64,000 nt of DNA from Symbiodinium sp. CCMP2592 (GCA_905221615.1 CAJNDT010006013.1:1330915-1394914); one strand, 5' to 3'. Positions 1 to 14,515 are shown, numbered from the stretch's first letter. Numbers and translations are program-made. The notes: generated from the letters alone by a model not told the origin.

Positions 1-3000
1 ACACAAGCTGCAAGCGTACCTCTTTTCTCATTAGTTGAGCCAAAGATCATGTCATTGGCACATTAAGCTACACAGTCAGACATGTTACCTATACAAGGAC
101 AGGGAACGTCGTATTCTATCAACTAACTGTTACAACATTGCTGCTTTGCAAAACAGGATACCTGACTTTTGCTGTAGATGATTGCGGAAGAAGCACGAAG
201 CAGATTGGTATCCGGATCGGCCGCCTGTCGGACGGAGCAAATTGGGAACTTTGCAGTGCAAACTTGGCAAAAGACGTGCGAAGAGGTTTGTCGGCTTCTT
301 AGGCGAACGAAAATCTTCTTTTGCACGGAACCATTGACGATTTTTCCGCAGACCGAACGAAGAACGTCGTCCACAGGATCTTGCGGCAAGTTTCCCGCAA
401 GTGTCACAACCTTGCCGTTTTGCAAGACAGGACACCTTGCCTCTGCTGTAGACGTTCGTGGACGAAGCACAAAAGAGAGTAGTATACGGATCGGTCGGCT
501 GTCGCACGGGAAAGACGGGCAACTTTGCCGCACAAACAAGGCAAAAAGAAAAGCGAAGGGGTTTGTCGGCTTACATCGCAAACAAAAATCTTTCTTTACA
601 CGAAACCGTTGACGATTTTTTCCGCCGACAAAACGAAGGACGTCGTCCACAGGATCTTGCTGCCGCAGAAACCACGCAGGGAAAGAACACGCAACATTGC
701 CATTTTGCGAGACAGGATATGTGGCCTCTGCTGTAGACGTCTGTGGAAGAAGCACGAAAAAGGTTGGTATACAGATCGGTTGGCTGCCACACAGGAAAAG
801 GTAGCAACTTTGCCGCGCGATCTTGGCAAAAAGAAACGCAAAGGGGTTTGTCGGCTTACATCGCAAACACAAACCTTTCTTTACACGGAACTATTCACGG
901 TTTTGGCCGCAGACCGAGCGAAGATCCACAGGATCTTGCTGCCGCAGAAACCACGCGCGGAAAAAACACGCAACATTGCCATTTTTGCGAGACAGGATAT
1001 GTGGCCTCTGCTGTAGACATCTGTGGAAGAAGCACGAAAGAGGATGGTGTACAGATCGGTTGGCTGCCACACGGGAAAAAGTAGGATCTTTGCCGCGCGA
1101 ACTTGGCAAAAAGAAACGCAAAGGGGTTTGTCGGCTTACATCGCAAACAAAAATCTTTCTTTACACGAAACCGTTGACGATTTTTTCCGCCGACAAAACG
1201 AAGAACGTCGTCCACAGGATCTTGCTGCCGCAGAAACCACACACGGAGAAACACACAAGTTCCCCTTTACACGGAACCATTGACGATTTTTTCCGCAGAC
1301 AAAACGAAGAACGTCGTCCACAGGATCTTGCTGCCGCAGAAACCACGCACGGAAGAACACACAACCTCCCCGCAACTGTTACAACATTGCTGCCTTGCAA
1401 GACAGGATACCGGATACCTGGCCTCTGCTGTAGACGTTTGTGGAAGAAACACAAAAGAGGTTGGTTTACGGATCGGTTGGCTGTCGCACGGGGAAAGGTG
1501 GGAACTTTGCCGCGCAAACTTGGCGAAAAGAAGACCGCACAGGGGTGTTTCGGCTTACAAGGCAAAATAATATCGTTCTTTACACGGAACCACTGACGAA
1601 TTTTTCCACAGACCGAACGAAGAACTTCGTCCACAGGATCTTACTTCCGCAGAAACCACGCACGGAGAACACACACACACACACACATAACTTTCCCGCA
1701 ACTGAGTTAATCCGACCCTCAACAGCAGCACAACGATATTGGGGTAGGATCGCCGGGCAAGGCAAGGAAACCCAAAAGGGAAGCCCAGCCCGAAGAGGAA
1801 CGCAAGCTGCAAGCGTACCTCTTTTCTCATTACTTGAACCAAAGATCATGTCATTGGCACATTAAGCTACACAGTCAGACATGTTACCTATACAAGGACA
1901 GGGAACGTCGTCTTCGATCAACTAACTGTTACAACATTGCTGCTTTGCAAAACAGGATACCTGACTTTTGCTGTACATGATTGCGGAAGAAGCACGAAGC
2001 AGGTTGGTATACGGATCGGTCGCCTGTCGGACGGAGCAAATTGCGAAATTTGCCGTGCAAACTTGGCAAAAAGAAGTGCGAAGAGGTTTGTCGGCTTCTA
2101 AGCGAACGAAACTCTTCTTTTGCACAGAACCATTGACGATTTTTCCGCAGACCGAACGAAGAACGTCGTCCACAGTGCGGCAAGTTTCCCGCAAGTGTCA
2201 CAACCTTGCCGTTTTGCAAGACAGGACACCTTGCCTCTGCTGTAGACGTTCGTGGAAGAAGCACAAAAGAGATTAGTATACGGATCGGTCGGCTGTCGCA
2301 CGGGAAAGACGGGCAACTTTGCCGCACAAACAAGGCAAAAAGAAAAGCGAAGGGGTTTGTCGGCTTACATCGCAAACAAAAATCTTTCTTTACACGAAAC
2401 CGTTGACGATTTTTTCCGCCGACAAAACGAAGAACGTCGTCCACAGGATCTTGCTGCCGCAGAAACCACGCACGGAAAAAACACGCAACATTGCCATTTT
2501 GCGAGACAGGATATGTGGCCTCTGCTGTAGACGTCTGTGGAAGAAGCACGAAAGAGGTTGGTATACAGTTTGCCGCGCAAACTCGGCAAGAAGAAATGCA
2601 AAGAGGTTTGCCGGCTTACATCGTAAACACAAACCTTTCTTTACACGGAACTATTCACGGTTTTGCCCGCAGACCGAGCGAAGATCCACAGGATCTTGCT
2701 GCCGCAGAAACCACGCACGGAAAAAACACACAAGTTCCCCTTTACACGGAACCATTGACGATTTTTTCCGCAGACAAAACGAAGAACGTCGTCCACAGGA
2801 TCTTGCTGCCGCAGAAACCACGCACGGAAGAACACACAACCTCCCCGCAACTGTTACAACATTGCTGCCTTGCAAGACAGGATACCGGATACCTGGCCTC
2901 TGCTGTAGACGTTTGCGGAAGAAGCACAAAAGAGGTTGGTTTACGGATCGGTTGGCTGTCGCACGGGGAAAGGTGGGAACTTTGCCGCGCAAACTTGGCG

Positions 3001-6000
3001 AGAAAAAAGACCGCACAGGGGTGTTTCGGCTTACAAGGCAAAATAAATATCGTTCTTTACACGGAACCACTGACGAATTTTTCCACAGACCGAACGAAGA
3101 ACTTCGTCCACAGGATCTTACTTCCGCAGAAACCACGCACGGAGAACACACACACACACACACACACCCACACACGCACAACTTTCCCGCAACTGAGTTA
3201 ATCCGACCCTCAACAGCAGCACAACGATATTGGGGTAGGATCGCCGGGCAAGGCAAGGAAACCCAAAAGGGAAGCCCAGCCCGAAGAGGAACACAAGCTG
3301 CAAACGTACCTCTTTTCTCATTACTTGAGCCTAAGATCATGTCATTGGCACATTAAGCTACACAGTCAGACATGTTACGTATACAAGGACAGGGAACGTC
3401 GTATTCGACCAACTAACTGCTACAACATTGCTGCTTTGCAAAACAGGATACCTGACTTTTCCTGTAGATGATTGCGGAAGAAGCACGACGCAGGTTGGTA
3501 TACGGATCGGTCACCTGTCGGACGGAGCAAATTGGGAACTTTGCCGTGCAAACATGGCAAAAAGCAGTGCGAAGAGGTTTGTCGGCTTCTAGGGCGAACG
3601 AAAATCTTCTTTTGCACGGAACCATTGACGATTTTTCCGCAGACCGAACGAAGAGCGTCGTCCACAGGATCTTGCGGCAAGTTTCCCGCTAGTGTCACAA
3701 CCTTGCCGTTTTGCAAGACAGGATACCTTGCCTCTGCTGTAGACGTTCGTGGAAGAAGCACAAAAGAGATTAGTATACGGATCGGTCGGCTGTCGCACGG
3801 GAAAGACGGGCAACTTTGCCCCACAAACAGGGCAAAAAGGAAAGCGAAGGGGTTTGTCGGCTTACATCGCAAGCAAAAATCTTTCTTTACACGAAACCGT
3901 TGACGATTTTTTCCGCCGACAAAACGAAGGACGTCGTCCACAGGATCTTGCTGCCGCAGAAACCACGCAGGGAAAGAACACGCAACATTGCCATTTTGCG
4001 AGACAGGATATGTGGCCTCTGCTGTAGACGTCTGTGGAAGAAGCACGAAAAAGGTTGGTATACAGATCGGTTGGCTGCCACACAGGAAAAGGTAGCAACT
4101 TTGCCGCGCGATCTTGGCAAAAAGAAACGCAAAGGGGTTTGTCGGCTTACATCGCAAACACAAACCTTTCTTTACACGGAACTATTCACGGTTTTGGCCG
4201 CAGACCGAGCGAAGATCCACAGGATCTTGCTGCCGCAGAAACCACGCGCGGAAAAAACACGCAACATTGCCATTTTTGCGAGACAGGATATGTGGCCTCT
4301 GCTGTAGACATCTGTGGAAGAAGCACGAAAGAGGATGGTGTACAGATCGGTTGGCTGCCACACGGGAAAAAGTAGGATCTTTGCCGCGCGAACTTGGCAA
4401 AAAGAAACGCAAAGGGGTTTGTCGGCTTACATCGCAAACAAAAATCTTTCTTTACACGAAACCGTTGACGATTTTTTCCGCCGACAAAACGAAGAACGTC
4501 GTCCACAGGATCTTGCTGCCGCAGAAACCACGCACGGAGAAACACACAAGTTCCCCTTTACACGGAACCATTGACGATTTTTTCCGCAGACAAACGAAGA
4601 ACGTCGTCCACAGGATCTTGCTGCCGCAGAAACCACGCACGGAAGAACACACAACCTCCCCGCAACTGTTACAACATTGCTGCCTTGCAAGACAGGATAC
4701 CGGATACCTGGCCTCTGCTGTAGACGTTTGTGGAAGAAGCACAAAAGAGGTTGGTTTACGGATCGGTTGGCTGTCGCACGGGGAAAGGTGGGAACTTTGC
4801 CGCGCAAACTTGGCGAAAAGAAGACCGCACAGGGGTGTTTCGGCTTACAAGGCAAAATAAATATCGTTCTTTACACGGAACCACTGACGAATTTTTCCAC
4901 AGACCGAACGAAGAACTTCGTCCACAGGATCTTACTTCCGCAGAAACCACGCACGGAGAACACACACACACACACACTTTCCCGCAACTGAGTTAATCCG
5001 ACCCTCAACAGCAGCACAACGATATTGGGGTAGGATCGCCGGGCAAGGCAAGGAAACCCAAAAGGGAAGCCCAGCCCGAAGAGGAACACAAGCTGCAAGC
5101 GTACCTCTTTTCTCATTACTTGAGCCAAAGATCATGTCATTGGCACATTAAGCTACACAGTCAGACATGTTACCTATACAAGGACAGGGAACGTCGTATT
5201 CGATCAACTAACTGTTACAACATTGCTGCTTTGCAAAACAGGATACCTGACTTTTGCTGTAGATGATTGCGGAAGAAGCACGAAGCAGGTTGGTATACGG
5301 ATCGGTCGCCTGTCGGACGGAGCAAATTGGGAACTTTGCCGTGCAAACTTGGCAAAAAGAAGTGCGAAGAGGTTTGTCGGCTTCTAAGGCGAACGAAACT
5401 CTTCTTTTGCACGGAACCATTGACGATTTTTCCGCAGACCGAACGAAGAACGTCGTCCACAGGATCTTGCGGCAAGTTTCCCGCAAGTGTCACAACCTTG
5501 CCGTTTTGCAAGACAGGACACCTTGCCTCTGCTGTAGACGTTCGTGGAAGAAGCACAAAAGAGATTAGTATACGGATCGGTCGGCTGTCGCACGGGAAAG
5601 ACGGGCAACTTTGCCGCACAAACAAGGCAAAAAGAAAAGCGAAGGGGTTTGTCGGCTTACATCGCAAACAAAAATCTTTCTTTACACGAAACCGTTGACG
5701 ATTTTTTCCGCCGACAAGACGAAGGACGTCGTCCACAGGATCTTGCTGCCGCAGAAACCACGCACGGAAAAAACACGCAACATTGCCATTTTGCGAGACA
5801 GGATATGTGGCCTCTGCTGTAGACGTCTGTGGAAGAAGCACGAAAGAGGTTGGTATACAGATCGGTTGGCTGCCACACGGGAAAAGGTAGGAACTTTGCC
5901 GCGTAAACTCGGCAAAAAGAAACGCAAAGAGGTTTGTCGGCTTACATCGCAAACACAAACCTTTCTTTACACGGAACTATTCACGGTTTTGCCCGCAGAC

Positions 6001-6469
6001 CGAGCGAAGATCCACAGGATCTTGCTGCCGCAGAAACCACGCACGGAAAAAACACGCAAGTTCCCCTTTACACGGAACCATTGACGATTTTTTCCGCAGA
6101 CAAAACGAAGAACGTCGTCCACAGGATCTTGCTGCCGCAGAAACCACGCACGGAAGAACACACAACCTCCCCGCAACTGTTACAACATTGCTGCCTTGCA
6201 AGACAGGATACCGGATACCTGGCCTCTGCTGTAGACGTTTGTGGGAGAAGCACAAAAGAGGTTGGTTTACGGATCGGTTGGCTGTCGCACGGGGAAAGGT
6301 GGGAACTTTGCCGCGCAAACTTGGCGAAAAGAAGACCGCACAGTGGTGTTTCGGCTTACAAGGCAAAATAAATATCGTTCTTTACACGGAACCACTGACG
6401 AATTTTTCCACAGACCGAACGAAGAACTTCGTCCACAGGATCTTACTTCCGCAGAAACCACGCACGGCG

Positions 6470-6503
<34 letters not shown>

Positions 6504-9500
6504 ACTTTCGCCGGCAAGGCAAGGAAACCCAAAAGGGAAGCCCAGCCCGAAGAGGAACACAAGCTGCAAGCGTACCTCTTTTCTCATTACTTGAACCAAA
6601 GATCATGTCATTGGCACATTAAGCTACACAGTCAGACATGTTACCTATACAAGGACAGGGAACGTCGTCTTCGACCAACTAACTGTTACAACATTGCTGC
6701 TTTGCAAAACAGGATACCTGACTTTTGCTGTAGATGATTGCGGAAGAAGCACGAAGCAGGTTGGTATACGGATCGGTCGCCTGTCGGACGGAGCAAATTG
6801 GGAACTTTGCCGTGCAAACTTGGCAAAAAGAAGTGCGAAGAGGTTTGTCGGCTTCTAAGCGAACGAAACTCTTCTTTAGCACGGAACCATTGACAATTTT
6901 TCCGCAGACCGAACGAAGAACGTCGTCCACAGGATCTTGCAGGCAAGTTTCCGCAAGTGTCACAACCTTGCCGTTTTGCAAGACAGGACACCTTGCCTCT
7001 GCTGTAGACGTTCGTGGACGAAGCACAAAAGAGATTAGTATACGGATCGGTCGGCTGTCGCACGGGGAAAGGACGGGCAACTTTGCCGCACAAACAAAGG
7101 CAAAAGAAAAGCGAAGGGGTTTGTCGGCTTACATCGCAAACAAAAATCTTTCTTTACACGAAACGTTGACGATTTTTTCCGCCGACAAAACGAAGGGACG
7201 TCGTCCACAGGATCTTGCTGCCGCAGAAACCACGCAGGGAAAAAACACGCAACATTGCCATTTTGCGAGACAGGATATGTGGCCTCTGCTGTAGACGTCT
7301 GTGGAAGAAGCACGAAAAAGGTTGGTATACAGATCGGTTGGCTGCCACACAGGAAAAGGTAGCAACTTTGCCGCGCGATCTTGGCAAAAAGAAACGCAAA
7401 GGGGTTTGTCGGCTTACATCGCAAACACAAACCTTTCTTTACACGGAACTATTCACGGTTTTGGCCGCAGACCGAGAGAAGATCCACAGGATCTTGCTGC
7501 CGCAGAAACCACGCGCGGACAAAACACGCAACATTGCCATTTTTGCGAGACAGGATATGTGGCCTCTGCTGTAGACATCTGTGGAAGAAGCACGAAAGAG
7601 GTTGGTGTACAGATCGGTTGGCTGCCACACGGGAAAAGGTAGGATCTTTGCCGCGCGAACTTGGCAAAAAGAAACGCAAAGGGGTTTGTCGGCTTACATC
7701 GCAAACAAAAATCTTTCTTTACACGAAACCGTTGACGATTTTTTCCGCCGACAAAACGAAGAACGTCGTCCACAGGATCTTGCTGCCGCAGAAACCACAC
7801 ACGGAGAAACACACAAGTTCCCCTTTACACGGAACCGTTGACGATTTTTTCCGCAGACAAAACGAAGAACGTCGTCCACAGGATCTTGCTGCCGCAGAAA
7901 CCACGCACGGAAGAACACACAACCTCCCCGCAACTGTTACAACATTGCTGCCTTGCAAGACAGGATACCGGATACCTGGCCTCTGCTGTAGACGTTTGTG
8001 GAAGAAACACAAAAGAGGTTGGTTTACGGATCGGTTGGCTGTCGCACGGGGAAAGGTGGGAACTTTGCCGCGCAAACTTGGCGAAAAGAAGACCGCACAG
8101 GGGTGTTTCGGCTTACAAGGCAAAATAAATATCGTTCTTTACACGGAACCACTGACGAATTTTTCCACAGACCGAACGAAGAACTTCGTCCACAGGATCT
8201 TACTTCCGCAGAAACCACGCAGGGAGAACACACACACGCACATATAACTTTCCCGGAACTGAGTTAATCCGACCCTCAACAGCAGCACAACGATATTGGG
8301 GTAGGATCGCCGGGCAAGGCAAGGAAACCCAAAAGGGAAGCCCAGCCCGAAGAGGAACACAAGCTGCAAGCGTACCTCTTTTCTCATTACTTGAACCAAA
8401 GATCATGTCATTGGCACATTAAGCTACACAGTCAGACATGTTACCTATACAAGGACAGGGAACGTCGTCTTCGATCAACTAACTGTTACAACATTGCTGC
8501 TTTGCAAAACAGGATACCTGACTTTCGCTGTACATGATTGCGGAAGAAGCACGAAGCAGGTTGGTATACGGATCGGTCGCCTGTCGGACGGAGCAAATTG
8601 GGAACTTTGCCGTGCAAACTTGGCAAAAAGAGGTGCGAAGAGGTTTGTCGGCTTCTAAGCGAACGAAACTCTTCTTTTGCACAGAACCATTGACGATTTT
8701 TCCGCAGACCGAACGAAGAACGTCGTCCACAGGGATCTTGCGGCAAGTTTCCCGCAAGTGTCACAACCTTGCCGTTTTGCAAGACAGGACACCTTGCCTC
8801 TGCTGTAGACGTTCGTGGAAGAAGCACAAAAGAGATTAGTATACGGATCGGTCGGCTGTCGCACGGGAAAGACGGGCAACTTTGCCGCACAAACAAGGCA
8901 AAAAGAAAAGCGAAGGGGTTTGTCGGCTTACATCGCAAACAAAAATCTTTCTTTACACGAAACCGTTGACGATTTCTTCCGCCGACAAGACGAAGGACGT
9001 CGTCCACAGGATCTTGCTGCCGCAGAAACCACGCACGGAAAAAACACGCACCATTGCCATTTTGCGAGACAGGATATGTGGCCTCTGCTGTAGACGTCTG
9101 TGGAAGAAGCACGAAAGAGGTTGGTATACAGATCGGTTGGCTGCCACACGGGAAAAGGTAGGAACTTTGCCGCGTAAACTCGGCAAAAAGAAACGGAAAG
9201 AGGTTTGTCGGCTTACATCGCAAACACAAACCTTTCTTTACACGGAACTATTCACGGTTTTGCCCGCAGACCGAGCGAAGATCCACAGGATCTTGCTGCC
9301 GCAGAAACCACGCACGGAAAAAACACGCAAGTTCCCCTTTACACGGAACCATTGACGATTTTTTCCGCAGACAAAACGAAGAACGTCGTCCACAGGATCT
9401 TGCTGCCGCAGAAACCACGCACGGAAGAACACACAACCTTCCCGCCACTGTTACAACATTGCTGCCTTGCAATACAGGATACCGGATACCTGGCCTCTGC

Positions 9501-12500
9501 TGTAGACGTTTGTGGAAGAAGCACAAAAGAGGTTGGTTTACGGATCGGTTGGCTGTCGCACGGGGAAAGGTGGGAACTTTGCCGCGCAAACTTGGCGAAA
9601 AGAAGACCGCACAGGGGTGTTTCGGCTTACAAGGCAAAATAAATATCGTTCTTTACACGGAACCACTGACGAATTTTTCCACAGACCGAACGAAGAACTT
9701 CGTCCACAGGATCTTACGTCCGCAGAAACCACGCACGGAGAACACACACACACACACACACATAACTTTCCCGCAACTGAGTTAATCCGACCCTCAACAG
9801 CAGCACAACGATATTGGGGTAGGATCGCCGGGCAAGGCAAGGAAACCCAAAAGGGAAGCCCAGCCCGAAGAGGAACACAAGCTGCAAGCGTACCTCTTTT
9901 CTCATTACTTGAGCCAAAGATCATGTCATTGCACATTAAGCTACACGGTCAGACATGTTACCTATACAAGGACAGGGAACGTCGTATTCGATCAACTAAC
10001 TGTTACAACATTGCTGCTTTGCAAAACAGGATACCTGACTTTTGCTGTAGATGATTGCGGAAGAAGCACGAAGCAGGTTGGTATACGGATCGGTCGCCTG
10101 TCGGACGGAGCAAATTGGGAACTTTGCCGTGCAAACTTGGCAAAAAGAAGTGCGAAGAGGTTTGTCGGCTTCTAAGGCGAACGAAAATCTTCTTTTGCAC
10201 GGAACCATTGACGATTTTTCCGCAGACCGAACGAAGAACGTCGTCCACAGGATCTTGCGGCAAGTTTCCCGCAAGTGTCACAACCTTGCCGTTTTGCAAG
10301 ACAGGACACCTTGCCTCTGCTGTAGACGTTCGTGGAAGAAGCACAAAAGAGATAGTATACGGATCGGTCGGCTGTCGCACGGGAAAGACGGGCAACTTTG
10401 CCGCACAAACAGGCAAAAAGAAAAGCGAAGGGGTTTGTCGGCTTACATCGCAAACAAAAATCTTTCTTTACACGAAACCGTTGACGATTTTTTCCGCCGA
10501 CAAAACGAAGGACGTCGTCCACAGGATCTTGCTGCCGCAGAAACCACGCACGGGAAAAACACGCAACATTGCCATTTTGCGAGACAGGATATGTGGCCTC
10601 TGCTGTAGACGTCTGTGGAAGAAGCACGAAAAAGGTTGGTATACAGATCGGTTGGCTGCCACACAGGAAAAGGTAGCAACTTTGCCGCGCGATCTTGGCA
10701 AAAAGAAACGCAAAGGGGTTTGTCGGCTTACATCGCAAACACAAACCTTTCTTTACACGGAACTATTCACGGTTTTGGCCGCAGACCGAGCGAAGATCCA
10801 CAGGATCTTGCTGCCGCAGAAACCACGCGCGGAAAAAACACGCAACATTGCCATTTTTGCGAGACAGGATATGTGGCCTCTGCTGTAGACATCTGTGGAA
10901 GAAGCACGAAAGAGGTTGGTGTACAGATCGGTTGGCTGCCACACGGGAAAAAGTAGGATCTTTGCCGCGCGAACTTGGCAAAAAGAAACGCAAAGGGGTT
11001 TGTCGGCTTACATCGCAAACAAAAATCTTTCTTTACACGAAACCGTTGACGATTTTTTCCGCCGACAAAACGAAGAACGTCGTCCACAGGATCTTGCTGC
11101 CGCAGAAACCACGCACGGAGAAACACACAAGTTCCCCTTTACACGGAACCATTGACGATTTTTTCCGCAGACAAAACGAAGAACGTCGTCCACAGGATCT
11201 TGCTGCCGCAGAAACCACGCACGGAAGAACACACAACCTCCCCGCAACTGTTACAACATTGCTGCCTTGCAAGACAGGATACCGGATACCTGGCCTCTGC
11301 TGTAGACGTTTGTGGAAGAAGCACAAAAGAGGTTGGTTTACGGATCGGTTGGCTGTCGCACGGGGAAAGGTGGGAACTTTGCCGCGCAAACTTGGCGAAA
11401 AGAAGACCGCACAGGGGTGTTTCGGCTTACAAGGCAAAATAAATATCGTTCTTTACACGGAACCACTGACGAATTTTTCCACAGACCGAACGAAGAACTT
11501 CGTCCACAGGATCTTACTTCCGCAGAAACCACGCACGGAGAACACACACACACACATATAACTTTCCCGCAACTGAGTTAATCCGACCCTCAACAGCAGC
11601 ACAACGATATTGGGGTAGGATCGCCGGGCAAGGCAAGGAAACCCAAAAGGGAAGCCCAGCCCGAAGAGGAACGCAAGCTGCAAGCGTACCTCTTTTCTCA
11701 TTACTTGAACCAAAGATCATGTCATTGGCACATTAAGCTACACAGTCAGACATGTTACCTATACAAGGACAGGGAACGTCGTCTTCGATCAACTAACTGT
11801 TACAACATTGCTGCTTTGCAAAACAGGATACCTGACTTTTGCTGTACATGATTGCGGAAGAAGCACGAAGCAGGTTGGTATACGGATCGGTCGCCTGTCG
11901 GACGGAGCAAATTGGGAACTTTGCCGTGCAAACTTGGCAAAAAGAAGTGCGAAGAGGTTTGTCGGCTTCTAAGGCGAACGAAACTCTTCTTTTGCACAGA
12001 ACCATTGACGATTTTTCCGCAGACCGAACGAAGAACGTCGTCCACAGGGATCTTGCGGCAAGTTTCCCGCAAGTGTCACAACCTTGCCGTTTTGCAAGAC
12101 AGGACACCTTGCCTCTGCTGTAGACGTTCGTGGAAGAAGCACAAAAGAGATTAGTATACGGATCGGTCGGCTGTCGCACGGGAAAGACGGGCAACTTTGC
12201 CGCACAAACAAGGCAAAAAGAAAAGCGAAGGGGTTTGTCGGCTTACATCGCAAACAAAAATCTTTCTTTACACGAAACCGTTGACGATTTTTTCCGCCGA
12301 CAAGACGAAGGACGTCGTCCACAGGATCTTGCTGCCGCAGAAACCACGCACGGAAAAAACACGCACCATTGCCATTTTGCGAGACAGGATATGTGGCCTC
12401 TGCTGTAGACGTCTGTGGAAGAAGCACGAAAGAGGTTGGTATACAGATCGGTTGGCTGCCACACGGGAAAAGGTAGGAACTTTGCCGCGTAAACTCGGCA

Positions 12501-13975
12501 AAAAGAAACGCAAAGAGGTTTGTCGGCTTACATCGCAAACACAAACCTTTCTTTACACGGAACTATTCACGGTTTTGCCCGCAGACCGAGCGAAGATCCA
12601 CAGGATCTTGCTGCCGCAGAAACCACGCACGGAAAAAACACGCAAGTTCCCCTTTACACGGAACCATTGACGATTTTTTCCGCAGACAAAACGAAGAACG
12701 TCGTCCACAGGATCTTGCTGCCGCAGAAACCACGCACGGAAGAACACACAACCTCCCCGCAACTGTTACAACATTGCTGCCTTGCAAGACAGGATACCGG
12801 ATACCTGGCCTCTGCTGTAGACGTTTGTGGAAGAAGCACAAAAGAGGTTGGTTTACGGATCGGTTGGCTGTCGCACGGGGAAAAGTGGGAACTTTGCCGC
12901 GCAAACTTGGCGAAAAGAAGACCGCACAGGGGTGTGTCGGCTTACAAGCAAAATAAATATCGTTCTTTACACGGAACCACTGACGAATTTTTCCACAGAC
13001 CGAACGAAGAACTTCGTCCACAGGATCTTACTCCCGCAGAAACCATACGGAGAACACACACACACACACACATAACTTTCCCGCAACTGAGTTAATCCGA
13101 CCCTCAACAGCAGCACAACGATATTGGGGTAGGATCGCCGGGCAAGGCAAGGAAACCCAAAAGGGAAGCCCAGCACGAAGAGGAACGCAAGCTGCAAGCG
13201 TACCTCTTTTCTCATTACTTGAACCAAAGATCATGTCATTGGCACATTAAGCTACACAGTCAGACATGTTACCTATACAAGGACAGGGAACGTCGTCTTC
13301 GATCAACTAACTGCTGACTTTTGCTGTACATGATTGTGGAAGCACGAAGCAGGTTGGTGTACGGATCGGTCGCCTGTCGGACGGAGCAAATTGGGAACTT
13401 TGCCGTGCAAACTTGGCAAAAAGAAGTGCGAAGAGGTTTGTCGGCTTCTAAGCGAAACGAAACTCTTCTTTTGCACGGAACCATTGACGATTTTTCCGCA
13501 GACCGAACGAAGAACGTCGTCCACAGGATCTTCCTTGCCGTTTTGCAAGACAGGACACCTTGCCTCTGCTGTAGACGTTCGTGGAAGAAGCACAAAAAGA
13601 AAGTAGCATACGGATCGGTCGGCTGTCGCACGGGAAAGACGGGCAACTTTGCCGCACAAACAAGGCAAAAAGAAAAGCGAAGGGGTTGTCGGCTTACATC
13701 GCAAACAAAAATCGTTCTTTACACGAAACCGTTGACGATTTTTTCCGCCGACAAAACGAAGGACGTCGTCCACAGGATCTTGCTGCCGCAGAAACCACGC
13801 ACGGAAAAAACACGCACCATTGCCATTTTGCGAGACAGGATATGTGGCCTCTGCTGTAGACGTCTGTGGAAGAAGCACGAAAGAGGTTCGTATACAGATC
13901 GGTTGGCTGCCACAGGAAAAGATGGCAACTTTGCCGCGCGATCTTGGCAAAAAGAAACGCAAAGGATTTGTTTTC
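1..13975. repeat. Tandem satellite with alternating 1.8-kb and 1.5-kb monomers (3.3-kb higher-order repeat)
   Basis: The anchor CATGTTACCTATACAAGGAC (one mismatch in the third copy) recurs at 81, 1880, 3371, 5166, 6637, 8437, 9954, 11751 and 13265. Spacings are 1799, 1491, 1795, 1471, 1800, 1517, 1797 and 1514 bp, so long and short monomers alternate without exception. Each monomer is built from about 290-bp internal modules marked by CTCTGCTGTAGAC and by CCACAGGATCTTGCTGCCGC. The long form has five CTGCTGTAGA boxes (for example 171, 438, 729, 1009, 1426) and the short form four, so the size difference is one extra module. The array starts outside the window and ends in a truncated monomer near 13,975. 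Several frames on both strands stay open for 100-345 codons, but these frames break at the (CA)n tracts and change between copies, so I do not call genes here. Confidence 0.95.
1668..1690. repeat. (CA)n tract, one per satellite monomer
   Basis: Each satellite monomer carries one CA microsatellite at the same place, just before TAACTTTCCCGCAACTGAG. Copies lie near 1668-1690, 3146-3180, 4960-4977, 6470-6503, 8226-8244, 9743-9765, 11542-11560 and 13054-13074. Length varies from about 10 to more than 30 bp between otherwise near-identical monomers. Confidence 0.9.
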
Positions 13976-14515
13976 GAACAAAACTTCCGTCAGCGCGTTT
14001 GGGACCCTAACTGCGGCAGAGGAACCCTGTGCAAAGCATTCTCTCTTTTTTCTCCTAGCTGGGTCACTGCAGCTACCAGTTGCTACTCTGTAATCAGACG
14101 GCCTGCGGCCTGTGTACAAGAGCGCACTCTGTGCTGACGCCTCTCTGCTGGAGAGAACATAAGCGCGCTGCTTCCTGGCAGCTTTGCTGCCTACGCGGTT
14201 CCCTAGACCCCGCAATGCAAAAAAAACTTTTTTGGATCACAGATCCAACTTCAAGCCGAAAGTTGCACGGCAAAGCTTGTTTAGTGTCACTCAGACACAA
14301 GTGAAAACACTGTTTTCCTTTTTCGACAAACTTTTCTACACTTTCGGCGGAAAATAAAACCCATTCACGCACGTGATGGATGTTTATTTTCCAACGGAAA
14401 CTTCCGTTAGCGCGCGTCTGGGAAACCCTAACTGCGCTGCAGAGAAACCCTGTGCAAAGCAATCTCTCTTTTTTCTTCCTAGCGGACAAGGGGGGTCAGT
14501 TCGGGTCGGGTTGCA
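13976..14515. repeat. Dispersed repeat S, copy 1
   Basis: This block is homologous, in inverted orientation, to 46,722-47,210 (copy 2). It contains two direct sub-copies of a 78-83 bp unit (13,980-14,056 and 14,399-14,481; both hold CCCTAACTGCG and TCTCTCTTTTTTC). It also has an imperfect hairpin at about 14,346-14,395 with GGAAAATAA pairing with TTATTTTCC. No terminal inverted repeats or ORF of note were found, so it looks like a non-autonomous (SINE-like or MITE-like) element of about 0.5 kb. It abuts the end of the satellite array. Confidence 0.75.

Noticed and set aside
123-13975. Many 100-345 codon open frames on both strands of the satellite
   Set aside because: They overlap each other in several frames, end at variable (CA)n tracts, and change start, stop and frame between monomers. 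No domain is visible.
1-13975. Possible CRISPR-like or rDNA spacer array
   Set aside because: Repeat and spacer are not distinguishable, units are 1.5-1.8 kb, and no rRNA or Cas-like sequence is present.
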